From Hawksworthiomyces lignivorus (lineage: Eukaryota; Ascomycota; Sordariomycetes; Ophiostomatales; Ophiostomataceae): DNA of 64,000 nucleotides. Of the stretch, positions 43,878-55,673 are shown in pieces (the stretch's first letter is position 1; every line of letters starts with the position of its first letter). The position numbers and the translations under genes were made by a program. The notes beneath the pieces were generated by a model, which saw nothing but the letters and a program-made list of their open reading frames with translations, did no database searches and was not told where the DNA came from. The stretch covers positions 186,001 to 250,000 of the forward strand of contig NTMA01000034.1 of NCBI GenBank assembly GCA_002917075.1. The letters are read 5' to 3'.

Positions 43878-44047
43878 CCAGTGGAAGTATAGCCTGTTAT
43901 TAAGGTTTAGCGCTTTGTTCTCCGCAGCTGAGACTTCCGCAGCTTCCACTGGAATTTGCCTACAGCGGCACACCGCACAAAAACTTCCGCAGTCCACTAG
44001 TGCGGAAGTTCGATTACGTAGCCCCTAACGGCTAGTCTTCCGCAAAC
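43878..44047. repeat. Cluster of short inverted repeats with TTCCGCA cores
   Basis: Two nested-type inverted repeats occur close together: CCAGTGGAAG at 43878-43887 with its exact complement at 43943-43952, and AACTTCCGCA at 43982-43991 with its exact complement at 44001-44010 around a 9-nt spacer. The core CTTCCGCA recurs at about 43934 and 44038. The arrangement lies in the intergenic space between SDR and SnoaL-like genes. Confidence 0.7.
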
Positions 44048-44203
44048 TTCGGTGGCAAAATCTATTCCAACTGTCTACAGTCTTACTTGCCGCCTGGAGG
44101 CTTAATGTCAAATTCTACGATGCCTTTATAAAATGAGATCATGGCGAGTTGGAAAGATTTCATTTCTGTGATTCTTTAATATAGTGTCATAGGTTAAACG
44201 CTC

Positions 44204-44677
44204 ATGAATTCAGTACAAAATATGTCTTCCAACAAGATGTCATCTGTGGGTGCCTGGGTGGACGAAGTGGTGAATACAGTCTTTTTTCAAGCAGACGACA
44301 CCTTATCCACGAAGACCATAGACGAGAACTTCAGCCCAGAACTCAAAGTCCGGTAAGATACACCTTTCCTCTCTGAATTCTCTTCCAGCTAACACAAGAA
44401 CAGCATCAACGGGGCCGCTATGGATTTTGAGCAATACAAAGCAGCAATTGCTCAGACACGCGCCAAGTACGATATGTCTCTTCTATTTAACCGTGAAATA
44501 CTTTCCAGTGACGACAATGCTGCTGAAGGATCCGTGGCGCAGTTTTCAAATTTTACTTTGAGGGATAAACAGAGCGGCCAAGAAAAGGTGGAAGCGAGTG
44601 TGGCTTTGGCAACAGTAAAGACAGTGAATGGCAAAAGAGTACTGTCAGAGTTGACAGAGGCCTATCGTGCTGGCTGA
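44204..44677 (+). CDS. SnoaL/NTF2-like small protein
   Basis: Small cytosolic protein with a predicted NTF2-like cone fold. Exons 44204-44352 and 44404-44677 (GTAAGA...ACAG) give 140 residues; a second in-frame ATG at 44222 would remove six residues. The pattern is typical of SnoaL-like proteins: an N-terminal helix (VGAWVDEVVNTVFF), a conserved INGAAMDFEQYKAAI segment where catalytic or ligand-binding residues usually sit, and a terminal beta sheet (VEASVALATVKTVNGKRVLSELTEAYRAG). SnoaL-like proteins act as polyketide cyclases or hydroxylases in some clusters but many have no known role. It is divergent from the SDR gene and may share its promoter region. Confidence 0.78.
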
Positions 44678-45959
44678 TATCAAGAATTCACACCAGGTAC
44701 ATGTTGAACGTGAAAGTAGGATATGGAAATAAATAGGACGCAATGATGTCTCTATGGGGTCTGTAAGTCATCGGTAGGTGATGGGTTAGAATATAATTGA
44801 TAAATAAAATTGATAAATACAAGACAATCAACTCACTGAAAGTCTCTCTGCACTTAATTGATCATACGGTATTATGCCAACTGCGTGATAAGTTCATAGT
44901 TGAAGGCCGCGTTGTTTTGACACTTGTACTTAAGTAGCTACGCCTTGATCTATACATAGCAGATGACAGCAGCTCGCCAAACAAGCTCGTTATTTGTTGG
45001 GAATTGTTATAATACCATCACTTTTCATTAAAATACCATCAAAGTGGGCCTAATAAATGGGCCTGCTGACACATTCGTCCGAAAGATACTTAGCCCGCCC
45101 TAGTAAAATGTATTCTTTTCGAAGTAACTAGACGGCCACCACTATGGTACCGCCCTCACCATCCCCATCACCATTTTGCTGCTCCTGTTGTTCAGTCTGC
45201 CTATCCATTTCGCCTTCAAATTCAGTTGGAATCAGATAATCTTCTTCGTCTATAGGGGCATCCTCTAGATTGGCCAGATATCTGCCTGATGCTCGTGATG
45301 CCACTGTCTGTGAGGGATTAATTTCGTCTTCGTACACCGAAAGGTATACCGTGCAGCGTTTTCATTAGCAGGATAACGTAAAGTAAGTGTTAAACTATAT
45401 CCATTTTCAACAGCATGAGATTTGACCGCTTCAGTGGCTTCAGAAATAGACGAATAGGCCAGTAGGGAAGGCGGAGGGCCACAAGGAGTGCTACTATATT
45501 TATCTCCGTATTGATCGAAATATAACTACATATCAAATTCCAAGCTTGAAGAGTCGAACGAAATTGTGTCAACAAGTACACTACCTATTCGATAGATGAG
45601 CTAGAGTAGATCAGAATGTCCGCAGAGCATTTTCCCCTATTCCATATTTCAGCTGAGTTGAGTCTGAGAGGACTAGGTTACCCATTCATGAGGTAAATAG
45701 TACCGGCTCTCTCCGTAGAAGTCCGTGTTGAAGTTCGAAACAGTCACAGTTGATATCCATCCGAGAAGATACAGCTCTGTTTGTACCAGATTTAGTATTT
45801 TTAGGCCAAAATATGCTATGTACTGCATGATGCATGCTTTAATAGGGACTCGAAGATTCTTGTTTATTTACACCGCGAATTTCATTTCCTGTCCTTGATG
45901 AAACAATTTTCTCAGGTTCTCTGCTCTTGAATTCAACTGAAACGCACTGATTGGAGGTT
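44678..45959. other. Intergenic region without a convincing gene
   Basis: About 1.3 kb, AT-rich. A minus-strand open frame of 69 codons (45128-45337) is acidic and Gln-rich at its end and could be the remnant of an older coding sequence, but nothing in it is recognised. Confidence 0.4.
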
Positions 45960-46856
45960 TTATTTGCCATCTTGTTTTGGTCGAATTTGTTGGAATACAG
46001 CTGGGGGATCAAGTCCTTCTATAAGCCTTGTAATAGATGTTGCAAACAGTTCTGGGTCTTGTACGTTCCAAGCATGCCGCATTGTCGGTACCCGCCATGC
46101 TGTCCCGCCTAATGCATTTGCAATGTCTGCAGCCGCGTCCTCATTGTCGTTTGATGGAAGAAGGCCACTTTTGACGGCCGCAATAACAGCAACCCGAATG
46201 CCTCGGGATGCAAGTGCTTCTGTATCCGAGGTGGTGCCCACGAGAGTTTCTAGGCGAGTTGACATGATGGCCGCAATTTGGCGCCACAGCGACCAAGAAG
46301 CCCACTTCCATTCATCACCCCAGCCGACTTTTCCTCTTAGTTCGGGCTTTACGTCGACAAGTGAGTCGATTAGCCGGCTCGGTATCAAGTAAGTAATCGA
46401 GCTATTAAGCGCAAAGCCGCATGTTAGCAGCGGCGAAGATGGAAGAAATGCAGCGCCGCTAAGCCACACGGCCGAAATCACTACGTCGGGTCGATGGGTT
46501 GCAAGGTAAGTGCCTATCATAGCGCCCATTGAGTGGCCTGCGATGGCTGCCTTTCGGCCTTTGGCCCGAGCGAGAATGAGCTCTGCAAGCTTCTCCGATG
46601 TGTTGGCCAGCGTCAGAGGCCCAGATTTGTTGCCGGTAGTGCCATGGCCTGGTAAGGTGGGAATGAGGACATGATATGAAGTCAGCCAAGGCAATAGCGG
46701 CTCAAATGCCTTGGCCGTGGTGCCTGCGCCATGAATGAGCAGAATCGTTGTTGTGGTAGATTCATTATGCGATTCATGAGGAATAAGGTTGTTGAGAGCC
46801 ACTGGTGGCAGGGAACTCAAACCCTGCTGGGACATTTTTGCAATCACAAGAGACAA
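45960..46856 (-). CDS. Alpha/beta hydrolase fold protein
   Basis: Single-exon gene of 298 residues for a soluble alpha/beta hydrolase; substrate unknown. The oxyanion-hole motif is HGAG in ILLIHGAGTTAKAF, the nucleophile elbow is GHSMG (in AAIAGHSMGAMIG), and the likely catalytic histidine is in MRHAWNV near the C-terminus. The strand order HVLIPTLPGHG followed by the elbow fits the AB hydrolase_1/6 group, which includes esterases, C-C hydrolases and haloperoxidase-like enzymes. There is a possible second start nearer the fold (M8). It has the same orientation as the TmpA-like gene, 585 bases downstream of that gene's stop. Confidence 0.88.
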   Translation of the reverse strand: MSLVIAKMSQQGLSSLPPVALNNLIPHESHNESTTTTILLIHGAGTTAKAFEPLLPWLTSYHVLIPTLPGHGTTGNKSGPLTLANTSEKLAELILARAKGRKAAIAGHSMGAMIGTYLATHRPDVVISAVWLSGAAFLPSSPLLTCGFALNSSITYLIPSRLIDSLVDVKPELRGKVGWGDEWKWASWSLWRQIAAIMSTRLETLVGTTSDTEALASRGIRVAVIAAVKSGLLPSNDNEDAAADIANALGGTAWRVPTMRHAWNVQDPELFATSITRLIEGLDPPAVFQQIRPKQDGK

Positions 46857-47441
46857 AATTACATTTGTGATATGTTTAAGCTGGTCTTTAAGGGGACAGC
46901 CTCGACGCGGCAGCCTGAACTTTACGCGCTGCCAGCGACAAGCATTTAGATGTCAGATTTCGGATGCAACCACGTGCCCGAACTGACGTACCATTTCCAT
47001 CAAGACCCCACTGCCCTTGGAACTTTGTACCAGCTCCACCTTACCATTAACTGTGGCTTAGACTTTGTCACTGATTCGCTCTTTGTTGCTCGTACGCTGC
47101 GCACTGCTGTGAAAAAGATCGACGAATCCGACCAGATCGTATCTGGCAGCTTTTTGGTATTTGCAGTTGGGATTAGGTGCTGGGGTGTATGGTGCAGTAC
47201 TAAACATTAACAAAACTCTAAACTATACAAAAGACTCTACCGCTTTAAACCAGTGCGTTTTATTTCATGAGCCTATGGTTTAACTTTTCATGAAATAAGT
47301 CCCATAGTGGAATTGGTTGCCTCATTCCACGCTTCTACCTTGCCCATGCTGTTCGACTCTATGTTCGATGGCTTCCCATGCTATGCTGTTTGTCACACTA
47401 ACGACTCCAATGAAATACTCTGCCACACGAAAGGGGGATTA
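46857..47441. other. Intergenic region between TmpA-like and hydrolase genes
   Basis: About 585 bases in the same-strand gap between the TmpA-like stop and the hydrolase start. It must include the hydrolase promoter. No gene seen. Confidence 0.4.
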
Positions 47442-49593
47442 TCAGAAATCCCACAACGTGCCAAACGCATGCAGTCCCGCTGGTTCCGTGTCAGCATTTA
47501 TCTAGGGGAGAGAAGGGAGGCGAGAAAGGCATACCTTCACGACAACCTTGCATCATCTCGTCATTGCCTTGCTTGTTGGACGTGATGAAAATAACTTCTG
47601 CTCCAAAGCTCTCCCATGTATCCTTGAGCAGTTTCACAGTGTCTGGGCGCCCGCCTCGTTTCTTAGAATCCCAAAGGATCATCCGGTCGGGCTCAATGTG
47701 CTTATGAATCAGGCCTGTTATAGTCGGTCCAAATGTCTTCTCTTGATCCGAACCGATCCAGATTAGGAACCTGGGGTAAATGTTAGTGGTCTCAACAAAA
47801 GGGCATCGGCTTGTTTCGAGACGGCAATTTAACAGATTGATGAACGAGGAAGCCGCCTTACCAGTTTTTGCTTTGAATGCAGGTAGACAGCGTCGCCCCG
47901 ATTCCGGTTCCCGTGCAGATGCGGATACCTCTTTTGAACATGCCAGACGCGTGCCCAACACCAGCTGTCTGTATTAGAAGACAAGCGATCATAGTAAAGG
48001 GGGTCAAGAATTCATACCAAATTTCAATTCTCTGGTCCAGACGGTCTTAGGCGGGTCGGTAACGAGACCCTTGGTGAAGTCTCCTTGGACACCACAGATC
48101 ATATAGTGGTACTTTGCCTTCCGGCCCTCGCTGATGGTGCCAAAGGCGTGGTACTCCATGAGCGACGTGCGGCTGATTCTCCCAAGAAGGCCTTGCTGCA
48201 TGCCGCGGTCGAACCGAAGAATTGCAACCTTCGGTGATGGCTAAAAGCGCAGATGAGGTTAGATATATTCAAAAGCAGCTGGTGATTTTATGAGACGTAC
48301 AATTTCGACCTCGACAGGAACCTCACGCAGAGTGAGCCAAGGGATCAGAATGCTGCGGCTTTGTTAGTACATAATCATGACACGCCACTTGACCAAGGAT
48401 ACTAGACGTACAAGATTGTCATGAACACGGCGAACCACATCTCCTGTGCATTGAGCATGGCATATGTGTCGGGTCTCCATTGTCCGAGCTTGATATCATA
48501 TGTGTTGCCCAAGATGACAAAGGTCCAAGTAGCCTATGAAATGTTTAGCATTAACGGAACGAATTCCGTGGGATGGCAGGCAACGTACGGCAAGGCCGAG
48601 CCATCCAATGAAACGATGGTACCTCTCGAAGGTATTATGACGATTGCTGATGCAGGGGTTAGTTGTTGAAGCATGGTAAACGAGACAGGCATCTTGTACT
48701 AACTTTCGAACCCATGGAAAGGCACTCAGAACGGAGATGATGACGCAGACATTTGTAATAATGCCTGTGGCAATCACCGAATCCGGCTGAACCGCACGAT
48801 GCAGGATAATATCGACGACCTTGAAAATCAACCAGCTACATGGAAACCCGTTAGCTCGTGTGAATATGATTCGTCGATACGATTTGGTAATTACCAAGCT
48901 CCGGAGAGAGCACATCCTGAATGGATGCCTCCGACATGTTGCAAAACCGAAGTCACGGCGAGCTTGATGCGCAGCGGAGCCCACTGTTCAAGAGTTCTGT
49001 CAGCGATCAACAGCATATCAAATGGCGAAGAAGGAGAGACAGACGCTTCTCAGTCCGTATATGGAAATTGTATACAGAATCCGCAAGAACAGCTCATTCC
49101 GCATCAGGATTGCGCATAGTAGGTTGCCAAGGACCAGAGCTCCGAGATGATTGTCAGCGTAAGGGAACTTGCCGGCAGCTGCCAAGACAATTCCGACCAA
49201 GTTCAGCGAAGTGACGAAGACGAAGAATTTGCGGTACGTGTTGAACCAGAGTTGGAATAGAATCCAGCGGCTGACTTTTCGCTTTGGTTTGGCCGGCTTC
49301 TTGGCTGCAGTCCCTTCCTTGCCAGAAGGAGTGGCGGCATCCTTGAAGCCCCGGGGCCATGCCAGTGACAGCTCCGGCACGCTCGAGAATGGGGTGCTGC
49401 CCGCGGTACCTTCATGCTCCGAGTAGACGGGGAACAACTCAGACTCGCTGTGCAGTGCCGTCTTCTTGTTCACAGCAGCACTGGGCGGCAGCACAGCTGG
49501 GGTCTCTACCGGGCCATTGAGATTCTTTTCCACGTCAACGAATTCCTGACCGTGATCGTGGCTGGCATCGTGCTGTCCCCGTAGTGAGACCAT
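47442..49593 (-). CDS. tmpA: TmpA-like membrane flavoprotein (ferric-reductase fold)
   Basis: Integral membrane oxidoreductase resembling Aspergillus TmpA, a ferric-reductase-related protein implicated in conidiation signalling. Ten exons fit in phase: 49593-49045, 48983-48895, 48835-48704, 48646-48589, 48533-48412, 48352-48301, 48240-48018, 47964-47862, 47770-47535 and 47479-47442, giving 533 residues. A soluble N-terminus of about 110 residues is followed by membrane helices with paired histidines in HVGGIHSG and FERYHRF as heme-ligand candidates. A ferredoxin-reductase-like region follows (ILRFDRGM, GIRICTGTGIGATL for nucleotide binding), and the protein ends in AFGTLWDF, the family ending I remember. 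An upstream in-frame ATG at 49671 would add 26 residues. The first donor (GTCTGT) is weak. The alternative is the related membrane domain found in some NRPS-like proteins; no adenylation domain is here. Confidence 0.83.
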
Positions 49594-52500
49594 GTTGAAG
49601 GCATGCCGAGTTTGTCGATGGATACAGACAAGAGGACAGAAGGGACCGGCTGGGACTGAGCTGCAGGGCAACGAGCTACGAGGTATTCAGGTCTTAAATT
49701 TGAAAAAAATCAAGAGGGTTCCATGATCGTCTGCAAGGTTCCGAGGCGACGTGCATAGGGCCGGTTGTCCTGATGGTCCAATCGATATGCCGGCCTCTGC
49801 CAAGCACGGATAAACCCCTGCCGCCATATTAGAGGTTATGGAGAGATAGTTTGCCAAATTGATGTGCCGAGCTTGTCGTGAACGACTTTCCTGTTGGACG
49901 TGGCAAGTTATCGAGATGACTATTGCCGTCGCGGCTGGCCGAACTGCTAAACTGTGTGTCTTCTTTGGGGTTGTCTCAGCCATAGAGCGTAATAGGCACT
50001 ACGTATTATAATTGCCTCCCATTCTTCCTTCCTTATCACTTAGGAGAGGAAGGTCACTTGTGTCTGTAAAAGGTGTCTGTCGGGGGTGTGGGGAAATATC
50101 CATGGGGAGGACGCAATTATCCATATTAATTACCCCGGAGTTGGGGGTAGCATTGCCTTACCCTATGCCTTTCCGACAAAGAACATGTGGAGCCCCAGAG
50201 AAAGGAAAAAAGCAATCCTTCCACATGTTTTGCTTCTCTCTCTTTTCTGTGGCTGCTCGACAGCAGTCGAAACGGTTCGCAGCGAATTATTCGGCCAAAT
50301 GGGCGAAAAAAGGCCCAGGCCGATGACAGCATACATACGGCAAGATCGAAACCTCCTAAAGAAGCGAACGATCTACGCAGGCATAATGCATCAACACCCC
50401 GGATTTTAAGTCGTTAATAAAATAGATTAAGACTTGTTTGGGCAGTCATGTTGTCTGGCTGATTTTCATTTGCAATTTTACTCGGTCGACAGGAGCCACA
50501 CAACAAGCCTTTCTCAAACAAGCAACCGAATAGAATGACCGGCCATGAGTCTTGGTCTAGCAAATAAAGCTTGAACTATTTGAATGAGTATATATTGGCC
50601 AGTCGTGGGGTGTATTATAACACGAGCATGTTGCACGTTTGATTGGGCACGGCTCCGAACCGCAGCACCCATGTCGGTGGCTCTGCCATGTGCTTGATAC
50701 AGAATGTTCCAAACGCAGTAGCCATCGTTCAACGCGAGATCTTCAGGTTTTTCATCTACGTAATATTTCTCAGGAACCGGAAAAAATGTCTAGAAATAAT
50801 GAACAACTAGCAGGCTCATTGTCCCTTTGCACATGTTCGCCGCCTTTCGAAAAGGCATAATAAACGTTGCTTTTGCCTCACGTTCTCGGCCTTAATGTGG
50901 TCAGTCTCTCCCCCCTCTGGCTATTTTGCAAACTCGACCGGCAAGTCACGTAACTTCTCTGTTTGCGTGATCCCCCAGAATTACTAGTCGGTTAACTATG
51001 CCTTTCTTGTAGCCTCCCATTAAAACATGGCCTATAGTTTAGATACTCCCGAATTATTTCGTCGTAAAAACGACCGGTAAAGTAAATTTTTTAGGCTGTT
51101 AAAGCTTTGTGGCAACTACCTGACCAAAAACACGAATGACTTTTTAATGGTATATTAATCATCATCTAAATCGAATCTAGGTGGCGGGTTATCTCTGCGA
51201 TATTTCCGCCGACGAGACAGCCATCGCGATCCAGCCGACAATGCCGACTTGCTTGGAAGCCTTCACATGCAGTTTTTTCTTCTTCTGTCGGATCTTCTTC
51301 CCACGTGTTTGAAATAGGCGGCTTAGTCTTGTTATCTATTCTCACAGTCTTCCAGACCAGCTTCGTCTAAGAACTCCCTACTGCTTCATACAACAAATAT
51401 TTTTTTTATTGTTTTCATATTTGCGTAACTTATGAGAGCCCATTATGACGATAATGGTTGCGTTGAATGAGCCCGCAGTAAAAACATAGCAACAAGATAC
51501 ATCCATCCCAATATGCAGAAGGGACATGGCGACGGCAGCGTGCACGTAGCAGAGTGAAAGCGCAAATGTGAACTGGCACTCTATGATATGAGCAAAAAGG
51601 CGTGTTGATCAATGCATAGGTGTGATTGGCTTATATGCTTACGTTGCAAGCTGCCTGGTGCAAAAATGAAGCCTCACAAACAGCTGTAAAACCTAACTGT
51701 GCGAACTAACACGCTCATTCCAAGTCTCATTATATAGTTTAGGCTGCTTCTTTTGGCTTTTATTTTGTGGGATTATATATACGCGGGCGTCCACTAGTCG
51801 ACTTATACTGGTATATGCTATAGAGAAACTTTCTTCCATCCCCCCCTCCAAATCTCATAATATTCATCGTTCTCGCCACGTCTTTTCTTATACTTCTTCT
51901 CTTTAGCGGTACCAAAGCGGTGGCAACTATGTGACACTAAATCAGTTGTGAGATCATTGAAAGAGGTAATATCGAGAGATATAGTGTTGGCAATACCTGG
52001 AAATTTCAAATCTGCTGATAGAAATCTAAAAGACCCTGCACTACGACAGAAACAAACATTAGCTTTCTCACTTTTCGAGACAAGAGGGGTGTCACTGGAA
52101 AAATTAAGTTGCAAGAGGCAAGACTTCGTCTCGCCTTAGAAGTACTTGACAAAAAAAGGTGCTCAAGATACATGGACATCGCGAACAAAACAAGATTTTG
52201 CTTTTTTTTGGTCCCTCTCTTCCCGAGTTAATTCTTGACGGACAGCAATAATTATCTCACTCGAGTATTTTAGCAGAAAAGCTTATTATGTATGTCTGAG
52301 ACAATTGCCCAGGCTATAAAGTTGTTGGAATGATCCCAACGAGACACGTCAGCCTACACGCTTTCATCACGTATATGTTTGTCAAAAAAGCAGTTGATAT
52401 GAATTTCGACAAGAAGGGGATGCCAGAAACTCTCTCTAAGAGATGCCACAAGAATACATTTTCAACTGAAGCCTCTTCATTAACACTGGTGACAACATCC

Positions 52501-53152
52501 AATCACAGCATACGCAATTTCCCAGAATATTTATTACAAAACTCCAAGTTCACGCTATTGTCTTGATTTTACACGTCAATATTCCGGCTTGGTTCTTGTC
52601 TGTTAATACTTGGGGTTTATCTTGCGTACATATTGTGTTCGTCCAATTTTCTATCACCTAGGGAAGCAACTCAAGTCTAGGCAAAGACACAATAGCAGAC
52701 TAAATCACAATCCATGGAAGTAATGGGGATTTGTGAAATGCATTTACACGAAAGGCTTGAGAAATAAGCTAAAATAATGCAATATCTCAATAGCGGATGA
52801 ACATACGTGAAAGATAACACCAATACTTTTAGACCCAAAGCCTTTACATTAGCATGTCTTCATTTTTTGCTCCTAGCTTGGTCAATGAGATAAATTATGA
52901 CATTATTGGATTTCGTTGGATATAGCTACTTCTTTTCCTTAATTGGGGGAAGACGTAGTTATAAAATTGAATGAAACTAGAAATAACATATAGAGATGGC
53001 CAAGAGAATAAACCTAATACGCACAAAATGCTGTGGATGCTTTAGAACGCCTCAAGATACATAGGCCAACAAAGATGGATAATCAAAAAACAAAGGGAAT
53101 AATGAACATGGTAGTCCTGCTACGAATAATGGCACACATTTACTCATCTGAG
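49594..53152. other. AT-rich gene-poor stretch
   Basis: About 3.5 kb without a supportable gene between the start of the TmpA-like gene and the stop of the DUF2235 gene. The part from about 50900 to 53100 is visibly AT-rich, with many TA steps and frequent stops in all frames; open frames stay below about 125 codons and show no domain. It could be an eroded transposon or RIP-affected spacer, but no transposase, reverse transcriptase or terminal repeat was recognised. Confidence 0.5.
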
Positions 53153-55673
53153 TTATATCTGGTCTCTCTTCCTCTTGATCCAAAGCTCTCCGATAGGGTC
53201 ACCTTCTTCAGCAACACAATCCCACTCTCCAATCCCATAATGTGCAGGGGCAACGCGGCAGCCACGACCGCCGCCACCGACAATGAGATTTCCTGGCCGG
53301 TAAGACGCATCATTTCGCATGCGACGCAACACACTTCCGTGCACAAGAACGTTGTCTGGAATATCTCGCACTTCACCGCAGGGGAGCGGCCAGCGAATAG
53401 GCTTCCATGATCCGTCTGACTGCAAATCCATTCGACGGAATGGGAGATACTCCATCAATTTCCAGCCCGCACATGTTATGGGTCCAAGTCCCTTTCCATA
53501 GTCAAGACAATCATGGATAGGTGCCACATGCGCCTTGTACATCATCTCATGGAACTGCGTGCGTGGCGTGCACAGTCTGACGTTAATGTTGCTAGATTTA
53601 GCGCCGGCAATATTATTCGCTACGTCGCTTGTCTTGATGCTATTGGGTGATTTGCTGGAAGCCTCGGGTGCAGTGATTTCTTGATCTTGGCTGTTGATGC
53701 GAATGTTTGGAGTTAAAGCAGTTGACTTTGGTATATTGACTGCACCTGACTCTGCGCCCACAGCAGCAATATGTCCTGCAGCTGTCGGCTTTTGTGAAAA
53801 AAGTTCGTCTAAATTAGGGGCCCATTGATTCTCCAATACGTCAGAACATCCCATTGCAACGACCTTTTCTGCATCGAAGGTCAGGCCGGCACGCATGGCT
53901 TCGCGTACCATCCACGTCAAAGGGACGTGGCTTGAGCTTTTTGTGCCCGGGGTGATTTCCCAACTGTGCAGTCGAAGGTTAGCATATCAAAAATTCAAAA
54001 CTCTAGGTGGTAAGAGCTGCGAGTTATGGTTACTTACCCCCCACCCGTGTCAGCATGGTCGCCTGCGAACCACACTTCTGTCAAGTCCTGTTCAGCATCG
54101 TCATCTTCTTGATTGTAAGATAATGCCACGTGGCTAAACTCGGAGACGTCATCACGTAGATGCTGAGAGTCACGAGAAACTGAACGACTATGTGGGCGGT
54201 AAGGTGCAGGATCTTCTGCGCCATCACTTGTTCCGTCTTGTTCAGTTAAATCGGACAGACGAGAAGGGCGACGACCGCGATTCTTCTCCTCATCAAGACG
54301 TCCATCCACTGCATTCGATGATTTGATCGCAGATGACATGGCTGCCTGCAGAGAATGGCGACGGGCACGGTATTTTTCGTGGACATCATGAAGAACCTGA
54401 CGGGGATCCCGATGCTTCGGAGACGAATTATTGGCAGATTGGTAGATGAGGTCTTGCCTGAATTTTGCCCGGCGTTCATCAATGCTGACAGCATGCCGAA
54501 TTACTTTGGCCGAACTTCGAGCTGTATAGGGAAATTTGGATCGTTCCATCCATGCAGTCTCGAACCGCGGCACGCTATTGACAGTATCAAATAGTCCAAG
54601 GAACTGGATTCGCCTCACCGGCCGCGAGAATGTTTCCCGGAAACCTTTCATAAACGTATACATCTCCTTCTTCTTCGACTTCCCAGCTTCTGAGTTATCT
54701 TGTCGACGGCACTGCCATTGACTGAAGGATTTCCAAGCGAAGAGCACCATTTCTTCGTTCCCGTGCGAAAGGAGCCCGACATAATCGAGCATCTCTGCCA
54801 AGAATCGAGCAATGTACGCACCGCGACTAAACCCAAAGATATATATCTCGTCTCCTGGGTTGTAGAATCGCATTAGAAACCGGTAGCCGCCAACTACATG
54901 CTCGCCGAAGGAAGAGCCAAAGGCGCTATCCTTGGCTTTCATGTACCACGACCGGACTCGCTTCGTTATAGAAGTGTGAGAATAATCGCCAGATTCAACA
55001 TAGGTACCAATACCAGCTGTGGAGATTGGTTAGTCATATTCGATAGGTACTTGTAAACAATACCATATTGAGAATACTGACGCTGGTAATAGTGATCTAG
55101 AAGCGGAAGCTGTCAGTATCTTTGTTCCTTTTCATTTTTGTTTTAGAAAGCACGGAGTATATTAAAGAGATGCATTCCCAGCATGCTACCGCGAGGGTCC
55201 TAAACAAATTGCGGCAAGCGTAGGAGCCGTAACAAAGCGAAAGCGATGCAAACGGGACGAGATCGAGGCGTACAAGCGAACATTGACAGTTCAGAACATA
55301 GGACACTTGACTACTCACATTGGTCATCTGCTGTTCGATCTAGCATACGAAAGATTTTCAGGATATTGCTATCAGAATCATCACCACGGAATCTGTTGCC
55401 GGTGCCATCGAAACAGAGAACTAGTTTGCGAGGATGTGGCCGGCGTTCAATAGCGTAATTCATTTCGTCTGGTGAAATATGTGCGTGCCGTCGACGAGAT
55501 CCGAATGACAGAAATGATCTGGTATCGTCTTGCTGGTGTGTGTGAGAGAATTGGTGGGTGTGGTATCCTTGTGTTTGCTGGTCGTGAGTTTGTGGTTGGT
55601 TCAGAGTGTGGAGGGGGATGTTGACGGTCCCATTGCTTTCTGGGATTAAATGTGATTTTTCCATTGTCAACAA
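53153..55673 (-). CDS. DUF2235 (Tle1-like) alpha/beta hydrolase
   Basis: Predicted hydrolase of the DUF2235 family, related in fold to type VI secretion phospholipase effectors (Tle1) but widespread in fungi as intracellular proteins of unknown role. Exons 55673-55319, 55096-55064, 55016-54038 and 53963-53153 give 725 residues; exon 2 is only 33 nt. Motifs in order: LVLCFDGTGN near residue 87, the nucleophile elbow GFSRGAYIARF, FLGLFDTVNSV, and WFAGDHADTGGGW, the last split by the third intron. A disordered Ser/Arg/Asp-rich insert of about 110 residues precedes the Asp-His motif. The N-terminal 75 residues are Gln/His-rich. It is divergent from the Ppo gene across a 2.3-kb gap. Confidence 0.9.

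Noticed and set aside
45128..45337. 69-codon acidic frame, thought to be a transposase C-terminus
   Set aside because: No catalytic motif and no terminal repeats or further transposase fragments nearby.
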